Shown: in pieces, positions 18,768 to 29,279 of the stretch
Numbering within the stretch: the first letter of the stretch is position 1
Layout of the letters: every line of letters starts with the position of its first letter
DNA from: Synechococcus sp. RSCCF101
GTDB taxonomy: Bacteria; Cyanobacteriota; Cyanobacteriia; PCC-6307; Cyanobiaceae
NCBI RefSeq assembly: GCF_008807075.1
Contig: NZ_CP035632.1
Span: 1,612,001-1,676,000, forward strand
Direction of reading: 5' to 3'
DNA length: 64,000 nucleotides
The notes under the pieces: model-generated
The model's input: the letters and a program-made list of their open reading frames with translations, nothing else
The model's database searches: none
What the model was told of the DNA's origin: nothing
Position numbers and translations under genes: made by a program

Positions 18768-18839
18768 CTGGGCCGCTAGGATTCGAACCTAGGAATGGCG
18801 GGACCAAAACCCGCTGCCTTACCACTTGGCGACGGCCCA
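18768..18839 (-). tRNA. tRNA-Gln (anticodon TTG)
   Basis: A 72-base minus-strand cloverleaf: acceptor TGGGCCG with CGGCCCA, D arm GCCAAGTGGTAAGGC, anticodon stem CGGGT/ with loop TTTTGGT giving anticodon TTG, and T arm CCTAGGTTCGAATCCTAG. CCA is not encoded. It lies between the HAD gene and the R3H ATPase gene. Confidence 0.95.
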
Positions 18840-18932
18840 CTGAATGCAGGTTCGGGAGCAGGATTCCTGGCTCGCAGAACCGATGGTCAACTTACCTGCC
18901 GGGCCCCTCCCTCCGTCAATCCGGCTGGACGA

Positions 18933-20633
18933 TCAGGGCGGAAACAGCCTGAGGCGCTGAGGCTCGGCAGCACCGAACACCTGGGTGCGCAGGCGGTAGC
19001 GCTGGGCCAGGTCCTCCTGCATGTGGCGCACCCGTTCGCTGCGCGGCAGCAGATCCACGGGCTGGCCGCGTGGCAGAACCACCTGCTCCGCCGCCAGCCG
19101 GCACTCCTCGAGTGCCGCGAGGGCGTCGTCGGGTTCAGCGGTTGCCTCGGATGCCGCAGCAGGCGCCGCCGGGGCGGGGGCGTGGCCATGGCGCTGCAGC
19201 AACCGGCCGACGGCCCGCTCGACCTGATGCAGGGAGCCGGACTTGATCACCAGGATCGGAACCCGCCGCAGCCTGGCCTGACGGCGCAGGTCGGGGCAGC
19301 CGCCGAGCTGCTGACGCAGCGCCAGCACCGCGTCCGCCTCACCGATCTCGGCGACACAGCGCACCGGCCAGCGGCAGCTGGCGGCGAGCTGGGCGATGAG
19401 CCGCTCCTCCACCCCGCAGCAGAGCAGACGCAGGGCCGGACGAAGCGCTGCCTGGGCTCGAGCCGGCGCGGCCGTGTCGGTCGGACCGGACACGGCGGTG
19501 TGCGGAGCCGTGGCGCCCGGCGGGACCCGCGGTTCCGCAGCAGAGGCCGGCTCCCCCGCACGATGGCCGCGGCGCTTCGGCAGCAGCCGGGGTGCGGGAC
19601 GATCCTCCACGCTCACCGAGCCGTCGGCCGCGAGGGCGCGGATCTCCGGCCGTGGATCCTGCGAGCGGAGCAGCAGATCCACGGTGCGGGCCACATCCAC
19701 GTGCACCAGCCAGCGGTGGCGGCTGTGCATCTCGACCGCCAGCGGGAAGGTGGGCTCGGCGGCCCGCTCCAGCACCGTCTTCTGACTGCGCCGGCGACGG
19801 GCCTCGTCATCGCCGAGGGTGACCGACTGAATCCCGCCCACCAGATCGCTGAGGGTGGGGTTCTTGATCAGATTCGCCAGCTCATTGCCGTGGGCCGTGG
19901 CCACGAGCTGCACACCCCGTTCGGCGATCGTGCGGGCCGCCTGGGCCTCCAGCTCCGTGCCGATTTCATCGATCACGATGACCTCCGGCATGTGGTTCTC
20001 CACCGCCTCGATCATCACCTGGTGCTGCCATTCGGGGCGGGCCACCTGCATGCGACGCGCCCGGCCGATGGCGGGGTGGGGGATGTCGCCGTCGCCGGCG
20101 ATCTCATTGCTGGTGTCGATCACCACCACCCGGCGATCCAGATCATCGGCCAGGACCCGGGCGATCTCGCGCAGGGCAGTGGTCTTGCCCACCCCCGGGC
20201 GCCCCATCATCAGCAGCGACTGGCCCGTGCCCAGCAGATCGCGGACCATGGCCACGGTGCCGAACACGGCGCGTCCCACGCGGCAGGTGAGCCCGACGAC
20301 ATCGCCGGTACGGTTGCGGATGGCACTGATGCGATGAAGGGTGCGCTCGATCCCGGCCCGGTTGTCACCGCCGAAGCGGCCGAGCCGCTCCACCACGGAG
20401 CCGAGGTCGGATCGCTCGATCGGTCGGTCGCCCAGGGGCCGGGCCCGGCCGGGATAGCGCGCCTCGGGGATCCGGCCCAGATCAAGCACGACCTCCAGCA
20501 GGTCCTCCCGGTCCGCAGGCAGAGCCAGGGCCTGGCGGACGGGGGGCGGCAGAACGCCAAGAAGCTGATCGAGATCGTCGGTGATGCGCGTCTGTCCGGA
20601 TGGGGCGGCAGGGCTCTCGGTGGGGGGACGCAT
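18933..20633 (-). CDS. Ycf45/SpoIIIAA-like AAA ATPase with C-terminal R3H domain
   Basis: The N-terminal region (about 1-90) precedes a P-loop ATPase with Walker A GRPGVGKTT, Walker B VIVIDEIGTELEAQA and sensor-like VQLVATAHGN. Residues about 340-470 are low-complexity and poorly conserved. The C-terminus holds an R3H-like single-stranded nucleic-acid-binding motif (RSERVRHMQEDLAQRYRL). Plastid genomes of some algae encode the homolog ycf45. Function is unknown, probably nucleic-acid related. ATG at 20633 (MRPPTESPAAP) is preferred to an upstream GTG that overlaps ldpA. Confidence 0.85.
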   Translation of the reverse strand: MRPPTESPAAPSGQTRITDDLDQLLGVLPPPVRQALALPADREDLLEVVLDLGRIPEARYPGRARPLGDRPIERSDLGSVVERLGRFGGDNRAGIERTLHRISAIRNRTGDVVGLTCRVGRAVFGTVAMVRDLLGTGQSLLMMGRPGVGKTTALREIARVLADDLDRRVVVIDTSNEIAGDGDIPHPAIGRARRMQVARPEWQHQVMIEAVENHMPEVIVIDEIGTELEAQAARTIAERGVQLVATAHGNELANLIKNPTLSDLVGGIQSVTLGDDEARRRRSQKTVLERAAEPTFPLAVEMHSRHRWLVHVDVARTVDLLLRSQDPRPEIRALAADGSVSVEDRPAPRLLPKRRGHRAGEPASAAEPRVPPGATAPHTAVSGPTDTAAPARAQAALRPALRLLCCGVEERLIAQLAASCRWPVRCVAEIGEADAVLALRQQLGGCPDLRRQARLRRVPILVIKSGSLHQVERAVGRLLQRHGHAPAPAAPAAASEATAEPDDALAALEECRLAAEQVVLPRGQPVDLLPRSERVRHMQEDLAQRYRLRTQVFGAAEPQRLRLFPP

Positions 20634-20662
20634 GGCCGACCGGGCGAAGCGCTCGTTGGGTT

Positions 20663-21736
20663 CTAGCAATGGGCGGGCGCGGACCATGACCCGGCCGGGG
20701 CTCCCTCGAGCGCGGCGGCCGGCTTCCAGGGCCGCAGCAGGGAGCGGGCCCTGGCGAGGGCCTCCATCGACAGTCGGGGATGGTCCCGGAGCGGAACGCC
20801 GCTGCGGTGCGCCTCCAGCAGCAGGGGCTGCAGGAGGGATCGGGCCGAGCCACCGAAGGCCACGCCGGCGGGGCGGTGCCGGCGCGGCGCCGTTGCAGCG
20901 GCACCACCCAGCAGAGCGTGGCTATGGGGGCCGGTGCCGCCGGCGAGCTGCAGCGGTCCCGGAGGTGCGTGCCTACGCAGCGCCTGCCAGAGGGTCACGG
21001 CGGCCCGGGCCATGCCGTCCCCCACATCGCCGCTCATCGGCCGGCCATCCAGCTGCCAGATCACGGGCCAGGGATAGGGCCGCAACCGGCGGTGACGGTC
21101 CCAGAGCTCCCCGACGAACGCCTCGATTCCCTGCGGGCGGCCACTGCCCGGACCGCAGCTGACGGAGAGGCGCCGCAGCGGCAGGCCGGCTGCGGCGATG
21201 CCGACCAGCCGCTCGGAGAAGGCCTCACCACGGCCGGCAGCGGTGTGGATCTCCACCGCATCGGGGCGCAGCCCGCTCAGGAGCCCGGGCAGCGACGCGG
21301 CCGGGAGGCTGGTGGAGCGGGCCTCGATCAGGCCATGGGGGCAGGCGGGAAGGCAGCGGCCGCAGCCGTAGCAGCGGTTGGCATCCACACCGGCGGGAAA
21401 GGAGATCGCCAGCGCCGGGCAGACGCGCTCACACGGGCGCGGGCACCCTGCCGGGCAGCGGCTGGGCTCGAGGCCGGCCTTGCGGAAGTGAAGGTCCTCG
21501 CCGTCACTGAGGCTCACCATCAGCCAGGGGCGCACGCCGGATCGGACCCTGGCCCAGTCGAGGCCCCGGCGGGCCGCAGCGACCACGGCCGGATCGGCGG
21601 CCACATCCAGAGCGTCGGCACCGGCCACGGCGAAGAGGGCGCAGAGGTCGGCGATGGCTGGCAGATCCTCGTTGCTGGCCCCGGCGATGACCTTGACCCA
21701 GGTGCCGCGGCGCAGGGCCGTCTCCGGTTCAGACAA
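20663..21736 (-). CDS. ldpA: LdpA-like circadian light-input iron-sulfur protein
   Basis: In Synechococcus elongatus, LdpA senses cellular redox state and adjusts circadian period with light. This 357-residue protein has [18 protein letters not shown] near the N-terminus and two ferredoxin-like cysteine clusters, [14 protein letters not shown] and [14 protein letters not shown], expected to hold [4Fe-4S] centres. The start is a TTG at 21736 that overlaps the ndhN stop by eight bases. The C-terminal 100 residues are rich in Ala/Arg/His and less certain. Context with ndhN, an electron-transport subunit, fits a redox role. Confidence 0.82.
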   Translation of the reverse strand: MSEPETALRRGTWVKVIAGASNEDLPAIADLCALFAVAGADALDVAADPAVVAAARRGLDWARVRSGVRPWLMVSLSDGEDLHFRKAGLEPSRCPAGCPRPCERVCPALAISFPAGVDANRCYGCGRCLPACPHGLIEARSTSLPAASLPGLLSGLRPDAVEIHTAAGRGEAFSERLVGIAAAGLPLRRLSVSCGPGSGRPQGIEAFVGELWDRHRRLRPYPWPVIWQLDGRPMSGDVGDGMARAAVTLWQALRRHAPPGPLQLAGGTGPHSHALLGGAAATAPRRHRPAGVAFGGSARSLLQPLLLEAHRSGVPLRDHPRLSMEALARARSLLRPWKPAAALEGAPAGSWSAPAHC

Positions 21737-22184
21737 GCGTGGAGAGCGGCTGCCAGCGCAGAGCCCGCGCCCCTCCCATCTCCACAACGATCTTCAGGCG
21801 GGGCTCTCTGGCCGGGAGAGCGGCGATGGCCGCCAGCTCGGAAGCCGCCAGGACCTGACCCTCCAGCAGCCAGAGAAGGATCGGAGAGTCGCCTTCCAGC
21901 AGGGCGCCGAGCTGGGGCATGACGTTGTGCACTTCGCCCACCGCGGCGCCGCGGCCGACGCTCTGGTGGCCCAGATGCGGCGGCCGCAGACCGTGGGAAC
22001 GCAGCAGGTACTGCTCCGGATCGCCGAGACCACGGGCGCTGGTGATCTGTGCCTGGTAACCCACTGCGCGCAGACGGCGCAGCAGACGGGTCTCGGCACC
22101 GCCTTCCAGGGGCGCGTAGAGAGCCAGGGCACCGGTCTCCTCGAGATCGCGGCGGAAGCCTCGACCGGTGAGCAGGAGCGGCAT
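21729..22184 (-). CDS. ndhN: NAD(P)H-quinone oxidoreductase subunit N
   Basis: Peripheral subunit of cyanobacterial NDH-1, which drives respiration and cyclic electron flow at the thylakoid. The 151-residue sequence starts [18 protein letters not shown] and holds [46 protein letters not shown] and [10 protein letters not shown], which identify the oxygenic-photosynthesis-specific NdhN family. It is upstream in an overlapping pair with ldpA. Confidence 0.95.
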   Translation of the reverse strand: MPLLLTGRGFRRDLEETGALALYAPLEGGAETRLLRRLRAVGYQAQITSARGLGDPEQYLLRSHGLRPPHLGHQSVGRGAAVGEVHNVMPQLGALLEGDSPILLWLLEGQVLAASELAAIAALPAREPRLKIVVEMGGARALRWQPLSTLV

Positions 22185-22588
22185 GCGCCCTCAGCAAGTG
22201 GCGCCATTGTGGCAGCAGTGGATGGAGCCGCGCCCTCAGTGGTATGGTTGCTGGCTGCGCAAGCGCCGTGCCCGACCGCCAGCCGGGCCTCCGGTCGCTG
22301 CGCCCAGTCCGGCGATCGGCGCCGGGCTGCCGCGGTCGGTACCGGATCACCTGCATCCGGACACTGATACTGATCGATTCCCTGGACAGCACCCGAGTGC
22401 GTGGTGTTGGCCCGGAGCGATCAAGTCACGACACGCCCCTTCTGCCTGTCGGCAGTGCTGGCCAGCCTGCACCGGTCCTTCGCCGGGCGCTCCGCAGGTC
22501 ACACGCTCGACACGGCAGATCTGTGCCGGATGCCTGATCCCAGGACCAGCCATCCGTTCACGCCATCCCGCTGGCGTTCTTCCAAACC
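22185..22588. other. Divergent ndhN/rplC spacer
   Basis: 404 bases without a supported gene between two divergent operons. It must hold the ndhN-ldpA promoter and the promoter and leader of the large ribosomal operon. A TATGGT at 22243-22248 with an upstream TG could be an extended -10 for rplC, but no matching -35 is seen. I found no RNA gene here. Confidence 0.4.
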
Positions 22589-23245
22589 ATGTCAATCGGC
22601 ATCCTCGGGAAGAAGCTGGGCATGTCCCAGTTCTTCGACGATGAAGGCAGAGCCGTCCCGGTCACCCTGATCGAGGCGGGCCCCTGCCGCATCACCCAGA
22701 TCAAGACCAAAGCCAGCGACGGTTACACCGCCGTTCAGGTCGGTTTCGGGCACACACGGCCGAAGCTGATCAGCAAACCCGCAGCAGGCCATCTGGCCCG
22801 TTCCGGCGGCGATCCCCTGCGCCACCTGCGGGAGTACCGGGTCGACAGCGTCGAGGGCCTCGAGCTCGGCGGCAGCGTCACCGTGGATTCCTTCGAGGCG
22901 GGACAGAAGGTGGACGTGAGCGGCGACAGCATGGGGCGCGGCTTCGCCGGCTACCAGAAGCGGCACGGGTTCAGCCGAGGCCCCATGAGCCACGGCTCCA
23001 AGAACCACCGCCTTCCGGGTTCGACCGGAGCCGGCACGACGCCGGGCCGGATCTATCCCGGCAAGCGCATGGCCGGGCGCTACGGCGGCGGCAAGGTGAC
23101 CACCCGGGCCCTCACCGTGATGCTGGTGGATTCCGAGCGGAATCTCCTGGTCGTCAAGGGATCGGTGCCCGGCAAGCCCGGAGCACTGCTGAACATCCGT
23201 CCGGCTCGCACGGTGGGTGCCCAAACAGCTCAGGGAGCGAAGTGA
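22589..23245 (+). CDS. rplC: 50S ribosomal protein L3
   Basis: Early-assembly protein of the large subunit near the peptidyl-transferase centre. [20 protein letters not shown] at the start, then the [20 protein letters not shown] block and [18 protein letters not shown] give a clear match over 218 residues. It is the first gene of the ribosomal block; no rpsJ precedes it. No Shine-Dalgarno match is seen upstream. The stop overlaps the rplD ATG. Confidence 0.98.
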   Translation: MSIGILGKKLGMSQFFDDEGRAVPVTLIEAGPCRITQIKTKASDGYTAVQVGFGHTRPKLISKPAAGHLARSGGDPLRHLREYRVDSVEGLELGGSVTVDSFEAGQKVDVSGDSMGRGFAGYQKRHGFSRGPMSHGSKNHRLPGSTGAGTTPGRIYPGKRMAGRYGGGKVTTRALTVMLVDSERNLLVVKGSVPGKPGALLNIRPARTVGAQTAQGAK

Positions 23246-23880
23246 TGGCCAAATGCAACGTCCGCGACTGGCAGGGCCAGGGCAGCGGCACAACCGATCT
23301 CGACTGGCCGGTGGCCAGAGAGGAGAGCGCCGGAGACCTGCTGCAGCGTGCCGTGGTGCGTCAGCTCGCCAACCGTCGCCAGGGAACAGCTCACACGCTG
23401 ACCCGCTCCGAGGTCCGGGGCGGCGGCCGCAAGCCCTATCGCCAGAAGGGCACGGGACGGGCCCGTCAGGGGTCCATCCGCACGCCGCTGAGGCCCGGCG
23501 GCGGCATCGTCTTCGGCCCCAAGCCGCGCGATTACACGCTGGCGATGAACCGCAAGGAGCGGCGTCTCGCCCTGCGCACGGCTGTGAGCTCCCGCTGCGA
23601 CCAGACGACCGTGGTCACCGGTTTCGGCGAGGGCATGGACCAGCCCCGCACCCGCGACATCGTGGCCGCCCTCTCCCGCCTCGGCATCGAAGCGGGCAGC
23701 AAGGTGCTGATCATCCTGCGCCAGCCGAGTGACACGATCCGGCTCTCTATCCGCAATCTCGCAACGGTCACGCTGATGGAGGCGGACCAGCTCAACGTCT
23801 TCGATCTGCTGCACGCCGACCACATCGTGATCAGTCAGGACGCGTTCCAGACCATTCAGGAGGTTTACGGCGATGGCTAA
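23245..23880 (+). CDS. rplD: 50S ribosomal protein L4
   Basis: Large-subunit protein lining the exit tunnel. [20 protein letters not shown] and [17 protein letters not shown] are the expected loop and helix motifs; 211 residues. ATG at 23245 overlaps the rplC stop as TGATG; a GTG three bases earlier is possible. It overlaps rplW by eight bases. Confidence 0.97.
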   Translation: MAKCNVRDWQGQGSGTTDLDWPVAREESAGDLLQRAVVRQLANRRQGTAHTLTRSEVRGGGRKPYRQKGTGRARQGSIRTPLRPGGGIVFGPKPRDYTLAMNRKERRLALRTAVSSRCDQTTVVTGFGEGMDQPRTRDIVAALSRLGIEAGSKVLIILRQPSDTIRLSIRNLATVTLMEADQLNVFDLLHADHIVISQDAFQTIQEVYGDG

Positions 23881-24175
23881 GCGCTTCACCGACCGCCTTG
23901 CGGACGTGATCCGCAGGCCGCTGATCACCGAGAAGGCCACCCGCGCCCTCGAGGCCAATCAGTTCACCTTCGAGGTGGACCCCCGCGCCGCCAAGCCCGA
24001 GATCAAGGCAGCCATCGAGCAGCTCTTCGATGTCAGGGTCGTGGGCATCAGCACCATGAATCCGCCGCGCCGCACCCGTCGGATCGGCCGCTTCGCCGGA
24101 CGCCGGGCCCAGGTCAAGAAAGCTGTGGTGCGTCTGGCTGAGGGCCAGACCATTCAGCTGTTCCCCGAGTCCTGA
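23873..24175 (+). CDS. rplW: 50S ribosomal protein L23
   Basis: Sits at the tunnel exit and docks trigger factor and SRP. The 100-residue protein has [18 protein letters not shown]-like start ([18 protein letters not shown]) and the [20 protein letters not shown] basic stretch. The ATG lies inside the end of rplD, so translation is coupled. Confidence 0.97.
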   Translation: MAKRFTDRLADVIRRPLITEKATRALEANQFTFEVDPRAAKPEIKAAIEQLFDVRVVGISTMNPPRRTRRIGRFAGRRAQVKKAVVRLAEGQTIQLFPES

Positions 24176-24190
24176 GGAGCCTGAACAACC

Positions 24191-25054
24191 ATGGCCATTC
24201 GTAAGTACCGCCCCTACACCCCCGGAACACGCACCCTCGTGGTGAGTGATTTCGCCGAGGTCACCAGCCGGAAGCCCGAGCGCTCCCTGCTGGTCGCCAA
24301 GCACCGCAGCAAGGGTCGCAACAACCGCGGTGTCATCACCTGCCGCCACCGCGGCGGCGGGCACAAGCGCCGCTACCGGCTCGTCGACTTCCGTCGCGAC
24401 AAGCACGGCATTCCCGCCCTGGTCGCGGCCATCCACTACGACCCGCATCGCAACGCGCGGCTGGCGCTCCTGCACTACCGCGATGGGGAGAAGCGCTACA
24501 TCCTGGCGCCGGCCTCGATCGAGATCGGTCAGCAGGTGGTCTCCGGCCCGGAGGCACCGATCGAGGTGGGCAACGCCCTGCCCCTGTCGGCCATCCCGCT
24601 GGGCTCCAGCGTTCACAACGTCGAGCTCTACGCCGGGCGCGGCGGACAGATGGTGCGCACGGCCGGTGCCAGCGCCCAGGTGATGGCCAAGGAAGGCGAT
24701 TACGTCGCTCTCAAGCTGCCCTCCACCGAGGTGCGGCTGGTCCGGCGCGAGTGCTTCGCCACCATCGGCGAGGTGGGCAACAGCGAGGTGCGCAACACCA
24801 GCCTGGGCAAAGCGGGTCGCAGGCGCTGGCTGGGTCGTCGCCCCCAGGTTCGCGGCAGTGTCATGAACCCCTGCGACCACCCCCACGGTGGTGGTGAGGG
24901 CCGGGCGCCGATCGGCCGCTCCGGACCCGTCACGCCCTGGGGAAAGCCGGCGCTCGGATACAAGACCCGCAAGCGCAACAAGCCGAGTAACCGCTTCGTG
25001 CTGCGCAAGCGGCGGCGCACCTCCAAGCGCAGTCGCGGCGGACGCGATTCCTGA
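24191..25054 (+). CDS. rplB: 50S ribosomal protein L2
   Basis: Needed for subunit joining and peptidyl-transferase activity. The 287-residue sequence has [20 protein letters not shown] and the C-terminal [20 protein letters not shown] with the conserved functional histidine. An upstream GAGGAGCC lies about eight bases from the ATG, one of the few clear ribosome-binding sites in this operon. Confidence 0.98.
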   Translation: MAIRKYRPYTPGTRTLVVSDFAEVTSRKPERSLLVAKHRSKGRNNRGVITCRHRGGGHKRRYRLVDFRRDKHGIPALVAAIHYDPHRNARLALLHYRDGEKRYILAPASIEIGQQVVSGPEAPIEVGNALPLSAIPLGSSVHNVELYAGRGGQMVRTAGASAQVMAKEGDYVALKLPSTEVRLVRRECFATIGEVGNSEVRNTSLGKAGRRRWLGRRPQVRGSVMNPCDHPHGGGEGRAPIGRSGPVTPWGKPALGYKTRKRNKPSNRFVLRKRRRTSKRSRGGRDS

Positions 25055-25089
25055 TCATGCGCCCAGTTCTGTCCATTCTCTGAGTCACC

Positions 25090-25365
25090 ATGGGACGTTC
25101 CCTCAAGAAAGGGCCCTTTGTTGCCGACAGCCTGTTGCGCAAGATCGAGGCCCAGAACTCCGCCGGCGAGAAGTCCGTGATCAAGACCTGGTCACGCGCT
25201 TCCACCATCCTGCCGATGATGATCGGCCACACCATTGCCGTGCACAACGGCAAGGCCCATGTGCCGGTCTTCGTGACTGAGCAGATGGTGGGGCACAAGC
25301 TCGGCGAATTCGCCCCCACCCGCACCTTCCGGGGCCACATCAAGGACAAGAAGGGTTCCCGCTAA
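25090..25365 (+). CDS. rpsS: 30S ribosomal protein S19
   Basis: Head protein of the small subunit that pairs with S13. [20 protein letters not shown] and [20 protein letters not shown] are diagnostic; 91 residues with the basic tail [12 protein letters not shown]. Confidence 0.98.
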   Translation: MGRSLKKGPFVADSLLRKIEAQNSAGEKSVIKTWSRASTILPMMIGHTIAVHNGKAHVPVFVTEQMVGHKLGEFAPTRTFRGHIKDKKGSR

Positions 25366-25379
25366 GGAGCGATCGAGTC

Positions 25380-25748
25380 ATGGCCACCACTTCCTCAACC
25401 AGCCAACAGGCACGCGCCCATGGGCGTTACATCCGCGGCTCGGCCTCCAAGGTTCGTCGCGTCCTTGATCAGATCCGCGGTCGCAGCTATCGCGATGCCC
25501 TGATCATGCTCGAGTTCATGCCGTACCGGTCCACCGGCCCGATCACCAAGGTGCTCCGGTCCGCCGTCGCCAACGCCGAGCACAACCAGGGCCTGGATCC
25601 CTCCACCCTGATCATCAGCGAGGCCAGCGCCGACATGGGGCCCTCCATGAAGCGGTACCGCCCCCGTGCCCAGGGCCGGGCCTACGCCATCAAGAAGCAG
25701 ACGTGCCACATCAGCATCGCTGTGGCTCCCGTCGACACCACCACCTAA
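25380..25748 (+). CDS. rplV: 50S ribosomal protein L22
   Basis: Its beta-hairpin reaches the exit tunnel and contributes to macrolide interaction. [36 protein letters not shown] and the hairpin [13 protein letters not shown] are present in 122 residues. An 11-residue Ser/Thr-rich N-terminus precedes the core. Confidence 0.97.
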   Translation: MATTSSTSQQARAHGRYIRGSASKVRRVLDQIRGRSYRDALIMLEFMPYRSTGPITKVLRSAVANAEHNQGLDPSTLIISEASADMGPSMKRYRPRAQGRAYAIKKQTCHISIAVAPVDTTT

Positions 25749-25768
25749 TTCCCGAGGACACCGACCCG

Positions 25769-26497
25769 ATGGGACACAAAATCCATCCAACCGGCCTGCG
25801 CCTGGGGATCACCCAGGACCACCGCTCCCGCTGGTACGCCCCCAGCAAGACCTATCCCACCCTCCTCCAGGAGGATGATCGGATCCGTCGCTTCATCACC
25901 AAGAAGTACGCCTCCGCCGGCATCAGCGATGTGCTGATCGCCCGCAAGGCCGATCAGCTCGAGGTGGAGCTCAAGACCGCCCGCCCGGGGGTGCTCGTGG
26001 GGCGTCAGGGCAGCGGCATCGAGGACCTTCGCGCCGGCATCCAGAAGACCGTCGGTGATCGCAACCGCCAGGTGCGCATCAACGTGGTCGAGGTCGAGCG
26101 CGTCGATGCCGATGCCTTTCTGCTGGCCGAGTACATCGCCCAGCAGCTGGAGAAGCGTGTCGCCTTCCGACGCGTGATCCGGATGGCCGTCCAGCGGGCG
26201 CAGCGGGCCGGCGTTCTCGGTCTGAAGATCCAGGTGGGCGGCCGTCTGAACGGCGCCGAGATCGCCCGGACGGAATGGACCCGTGAAGGCCGTGTCCCAC
26301 TGCACACCCTGCGTGCCGACATCGACTACGCCACCAAGGTTGCCCGCACCACCTACGGGGTGCTCGGCATCAAGGTCTGGGTGTTCAAAGGTGAGGTGCT
26401 GAGCGATCAGGCATCACCCGTGCCGGTGGGCGCCACGCCACGCCGGCGCCCGAGCCGCCGCCTTCAACAGTTCGAAGACCGCTCCAACGAGGAGTGA
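25769..26497 (+). CDS. rpsC: 30S ribosomal protein S3
   Basis: Part of the mRNA entry-channel helicase. [20 protein letters not shown] at the start, a KH domain with [14 protein letters not shown] (the GXXG loop) and the C-terminal [20 protein letters not shown] domain; 242 residues. A further 22 upstream codons are open but lack homology, so ATG 25769 is used. Confidence 0.98.
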   Translation: MGHKIHPTGLRLGITQDHRSRWYAPSKTYPTLLQEDDRIRRFITKKYASAGISDVLIARKADQLEVELKTARPGVLVGRQGSGIEDLRAGIQKTVGDRNRQVRINVVEVERVDADAFLLAEYIAQQLEKRVAFRRVIRMAVQRAQRAGVLGLKIQVGGRLNGAEIARTEWTREGRVPLHTLRADIDYATKVARTTYGVLGIKVWVFKGEVLSDQASPVPVGATPRRRPSRRLQQFEDRSNEE

Positions 26498-26512
26498 CCC
26501 GAGGCCTGAATC

Positions 26513-26986
26513 ATGCTGAGTCCAAAACGCGTCAAATTCCGTAAGCAGCAGCGTGGTCGCATGCGTGGCGTCGCCACCCGCGGCAACACCATCGCCTTCG
26601 GTCAGTTCGCCCTCCAGGCCCAGGAGTGCGGCTGGATCACATCCCGCCAGATCGAGGCCAGCCGTCGTGCCATGACCCGCTACGTCAAGCGTGGCGGCAA
26701 GATCTGGATCCGCATCTTTCCGGACAAGCCCGTCACCATGCGGGCGGCGGAAACCCGGATGGGCTCCGGTAAGGGCAACCCGGAGTTCTGGGTGGCGGTG
26801 ATCAAACCCGGTCGCATCCTGTTTGAGATGGGCGGCGACGAGATCACCGAAACCACGGCCCGAGAAGCCATGCGCCTGGCCCAGTACAAGCTGCCGGTGC
26901 GCACCAAGTTCCTCACCCTGAGCGATCAGGAGGGAGATCAGCACGACGGAAGCCCCGTTGTGACGGCCACCGCCACGGAGTCCTGA
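26513..26986 (+). CDS. rplP: 50S ribosomal protein L16
   Basis: Binds near the A site and 5S r[36 protein letters not shown] and [20 protein letters not shown] are typical. The 157 residues exceed the usual 137-145 because of a C-terminal extension ([18 protein letters not shown]). Confidence 0.97.
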   Translation: MLSPKRVKFRKQQRGRMRGVATRGNTIAFGQFALQAQECGWITSRQIEASRRAMTRYVKRGGKIWIRIFPDKPVTMRAAETRMGSGKGNPEFWVAVIKPGRILFEMGGDEITETTAREAMRLAQYKLPVRTKFLTLSDQEGDQHDGSPVVTATATES

Positions 26987-26989
26987 CCC

Positions 26990-27196
26990 ATGCCCCGCCC
27001 TCTCATTGCCGATGTCCGGGAGCTCTCGGACAGCGATCTCGACAAGCGCATCGCCGAACTGCGGCGTGAACTGTTCGATCTCCGCTTCCAGCAGGCCACG
27101 CGGCAGCTGGAGAAGCCACATCGCTTCAAGGAGACGCGTCTTCGGCTGGCGCACCTGCTCACGGTGCGATCCCAACGCAACCGCACCTCCACCTGA
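26990..27196 (+). CDS. rpmC: 50S ribosomal protein L29
   Basis: A 68-residue two-helix protein at the tunnel exit: [20 protein letters not shown] and [19 protein letters not shown]-type helices. The start is three bases after the rplP stop. Confidence 0.95.
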   Translation: MPRPLIADVRELSDSDLDKRIAELRRELFDLRFQQATRQLEKPHRFKETRLRLAHLLTVRSQRNRTST

Positions 27197-27212
27197 CGTC
27201 CCCGACCGAACC

Positions 27213-27461
27213 ATGGCAATCAAGGAACGACTCGGCATCGTCGTGAGCGACAAGATGGACAAGACGGTGGTGGTGGCGGTGGAGAACCGTTTCCCCCATC
27301 CCATCTATCGCAAGATCGTCTGCCGCACCACGCGCTACAAGGCGCATGACGAAGACAACCGTTGCCGCATCGGCGACAGGGTCCGCATCACCGAAACCAG
27401 ACCGATCAGCCGTCACAAGCGCTGGGCCGTGGCTGAAGTGATCACCACAGAGCACAGCTGA
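27213..27461 (+). CDS. rpsQ: 30S ribosomal protein S17
   Basis: Primary 16S rRNA binder with an OB fold. [20 protein letters not shown] and [20 protein letters not shown] are diagnostic in 82 residues. ATG 27213 is used; longer in-frame codons upstream overlap rpmC and have no homology. Confidence 0.97.
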   Translation: MAIKERLGIVVSDKMDKTVVVAVENRFPHPIYRKIVCRTTRYKAHDEDNRCRIGDRVRITETRPISRHKRWAVAEVITTEHS

Positions 27462-27473
27462 GGAGGCATCACA

Positions 27474-27839
27474 GTGATTCAGCAGGAAACATTTCTGAAC
27501 GTCGCTGACAACAGCGGCGCCAAGCGGATCCAGTGCATCCGAGTGCTTGGAACGAACCGGCGCTACGCCCACGTCGGTGACGTGATCGTCGCCGCCGTCA
27601 AGGATGCGATGCCCAACATGGGCGTCAAGAAGTCCGACGTGGTGAAGGCGGTGGTGGTGCGCACCCGCGCCACACTGCGCCGCAACACCGGCAACTCGAT
27701 CCGCTTCGATGACAACGCAGCGGTCATCATCAACGACGACAAGAACCCCAAGGGCACCCGGGTCTTCGGTCCTGTGGCGCGCGAACTGCGCGAACGCAGC
27801 TTCACCAAGATCGTGTCTCTCGCCCCGGAGGTGATCTGA
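27474..27839 (+). CDS. rplN: 50S ribosomal protein L14
   Basis: Large-subunit protein bridging to 16S r[23 protein letters not shown] through [13 protein letters not shown]-type ending ([13 protein letters not shown]); 121 residues. The start is GTG, preceded by a strong GAGGAGG eight bases upstream, which settles the start. Confidence 0.98.
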   Translation: MIQQETFLNVADNSGAKRIQCIRVLGTNRRYAHVGDVIVAAVKDAMPNMGVKKSDVVKAVVVRTRATLRRNTGNSIRFDDNAAVIINDDKNPKGTRVFGPVARELRERSFTKIVSLAPEVI

Positions 27840-27843
27840 AGCC

Positions 27844-28194
27844 ATGGCCACGAGCAAAACCAAGACCCCGTCGCGCACCAAGATGCGCATCCGCAAGGGC
27901 GACACCGTTCAGGTGATCACCGGCAAGGACAAGGGCAAGACCGGAGAGGTGCTGCGCACACTCCCCGCCGAGAACCGCGTCGTGGTGCAGGGGGTCAACC
28001 TTCGCACCCGTCACGTCAAGCCCCAGCAGGAGGGCGAGAGCGGCCGCATCGTCACCGAGGAGGCCTCTCTGCACGCATCCAACGTGATGCTCTTCTCCAC
28101 CAGCAAGAACGTCGTCAGCCGCGTCGAGATCGTCGTCGCCGACGACGGCAGCAAGAAGCGCCGCCTCAAGAAGACCGGCGAACTGCTCGACTGA
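27844..28194 (+). CDS. rplX: 50S ribosomal protein L24
   Basis: Assembly initiator of the large subunit with a KOW motif: [20 protein letters not shown], then [20 protein letters not shown]. 116 residues with a Ser/Thr/Lys-rich N-terminus. Four bases separate it from rplN. A 107-base spacer follows before rplE. Confidence 0.97.
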   Translation: MATSKTKTPSRTKMRIRKGDTVQVITGKDKGKTGEVLRTLPAENRVVVQGVNLRTRHVKPQQEGESGRIVTEEASLHASNVMLFSTSKNVVSRVEIVVADDGSKKRRLKKTGELLD

Positions 28195-28198
28195 GCCG

Positions 28199-28260
28199 TT
28201 CCGGGTCCGCCCCCTTCCCGCCGACCCGATTCCGGGCCAGCGCCCCTTCCCGACCGACAC
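28199..28260 (+). repeat. Imperfect 31-base tandem duplication in the rplX-rplE spacer
   Basis: Two adjacent copies start TTCCGGG at 28199 and 28230. Both continue into CCCCTTCCCG and CCGAC with a one-base offset and a few substitutions. It makes this spacer unusually long and cytosine-rich for the operon. Confidence 0.6.
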
Positions 28261-28301
28261 CCCAGGCCCCTGACACCGACCAGAGGCTTCCCTTTCCCGC
28301 C

Positions 28302-28841
28302 ATGACCCTCAAACAGCGCTACCGGGAGACGATCCAGCCCAAGTTGCTCAAGGATCTCAATCTCTCCAACATCCACCAGGTTCCCAAGGTTCTCAAGGTC
28401 AATGTGAACCGCGGCCTTGGTGAAGCCGCCCAGAACGCCAAGGCGCTCGAGGCGTCCATCGCTGAGATGGCCACCATCACCGGCCAGAAGGTTGTGGTGA
28501 CCCGGGCCAAGAAGGCCATCGCCGGATTCAAGATCCGTCAGGGCATGCCGATCGGCGTGGCGGTCACGCTCAGGGGTGACCGCATGTACGCGTTTCTCGA
28601 GCGGCTGATCCATCTGGCGCTCCCCCGCATCCGCGACTTCCGGGGGGTCAGCCCGCGCAGCTTCGACGGCCGCGGCAACTACACCCTCGGCGTGAAGGAG
28701 CAGATCATCTTCCCCGAAATCTCCTACGACAAGATCGATGCCATCCGGGGCATGGACATCACCATCGTGACCAGCGCCCGCAGCGACGAAGAGGGCAGGG
28801 CCCTCCTCCGTGAGATGGGAATGCCGTTCCGCAGCAACTGA
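28302..28841 (+). CDS. rplE: 50S ribosomal protein L5
   Basis: Binds 5S rRNA and contacts P-site t[43 protein letters not shown] and the [20 protein letters not shown] block are conserved; 179 residues. rpsN, which follows rplE in many bacteria, is absent here. Confidence 0.98.
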   Translation: MTLKQRYRETIQPKLLKDLNLSNIHQVPKVLKVNVNRGLGEAAQNAKALEASIAEMATITGQKVVVTRAKKAIAGFKIRQGMPIGVAVTLRGDRMYAFLERLIHLALPRIRDFRGVSPRSFDGRGNYTLGVKEQIIFPEISYDKIDAIRGMDITIVTSARSDEEGRALLREMGMPFRSN

Positions 28842-28860
28842 GCCCTCCTCGCCTACAGCC

Positions 28861-29262
28861 ATGGCCAACCACGACCCGATTTCCGACATGCTCACCCGCA
28901 TCCGCAATGCGAGTGAGAAACGCCACGCCACCACCAAGATTCCCGCTTCCCGCATGTCGCAGAGCATTGCTCGCGTGCTGCAGCAGGAAGGGTTCATCTC
29001 CTCCTTCACCGAGGAAGGCGAAGGGGTGAGCAGGCACCTGCTGCTGGAACTCCGCTACAGCGGCAAGCACAAGCAGCCCCTGATCCGTTCGGTGCAAAGG
29101 GTCAGCAAACCCGGCCTGCGCATCTACAAGAACACCCGCCAGCTCCCCCGGGTGCTCGGCGGCCTCGGTGTGGCCATCATCTCCACCTCCAAGGGGGTCA
29201 TGAGTGACCGTGACGCCCGCAAACAGGGCGTGGGCGGCGAAGTGCTCTGCTACGTCTACTGA
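28861..29262 (+). CDS. rpsH: 30S ribosomal protein S8
   Basis: Central-domain 16S rRNA binder. [20 protein letters not shown] opens it and [20 protein letters not shown] closes it; 133 residues. Upstream in-frame codons overlap rplE and are not family-like, so ATG 28861 is used. Confidence 0.98.
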   Translation: MANHDPISDMLTRIRNASEKRHATTKIPASRMSQSIARVLQQEGFISSFTEEGEGVSRHLLLELRYSGKHKQPLIRSVQRVSKPGLRIYKNTRQLPRVLGGLGVAIISTSKGVMSDRDARKQGVGGEVLCYVY

Positions 29263-29279
29263 TTCTGAAGGTCGTCAAC

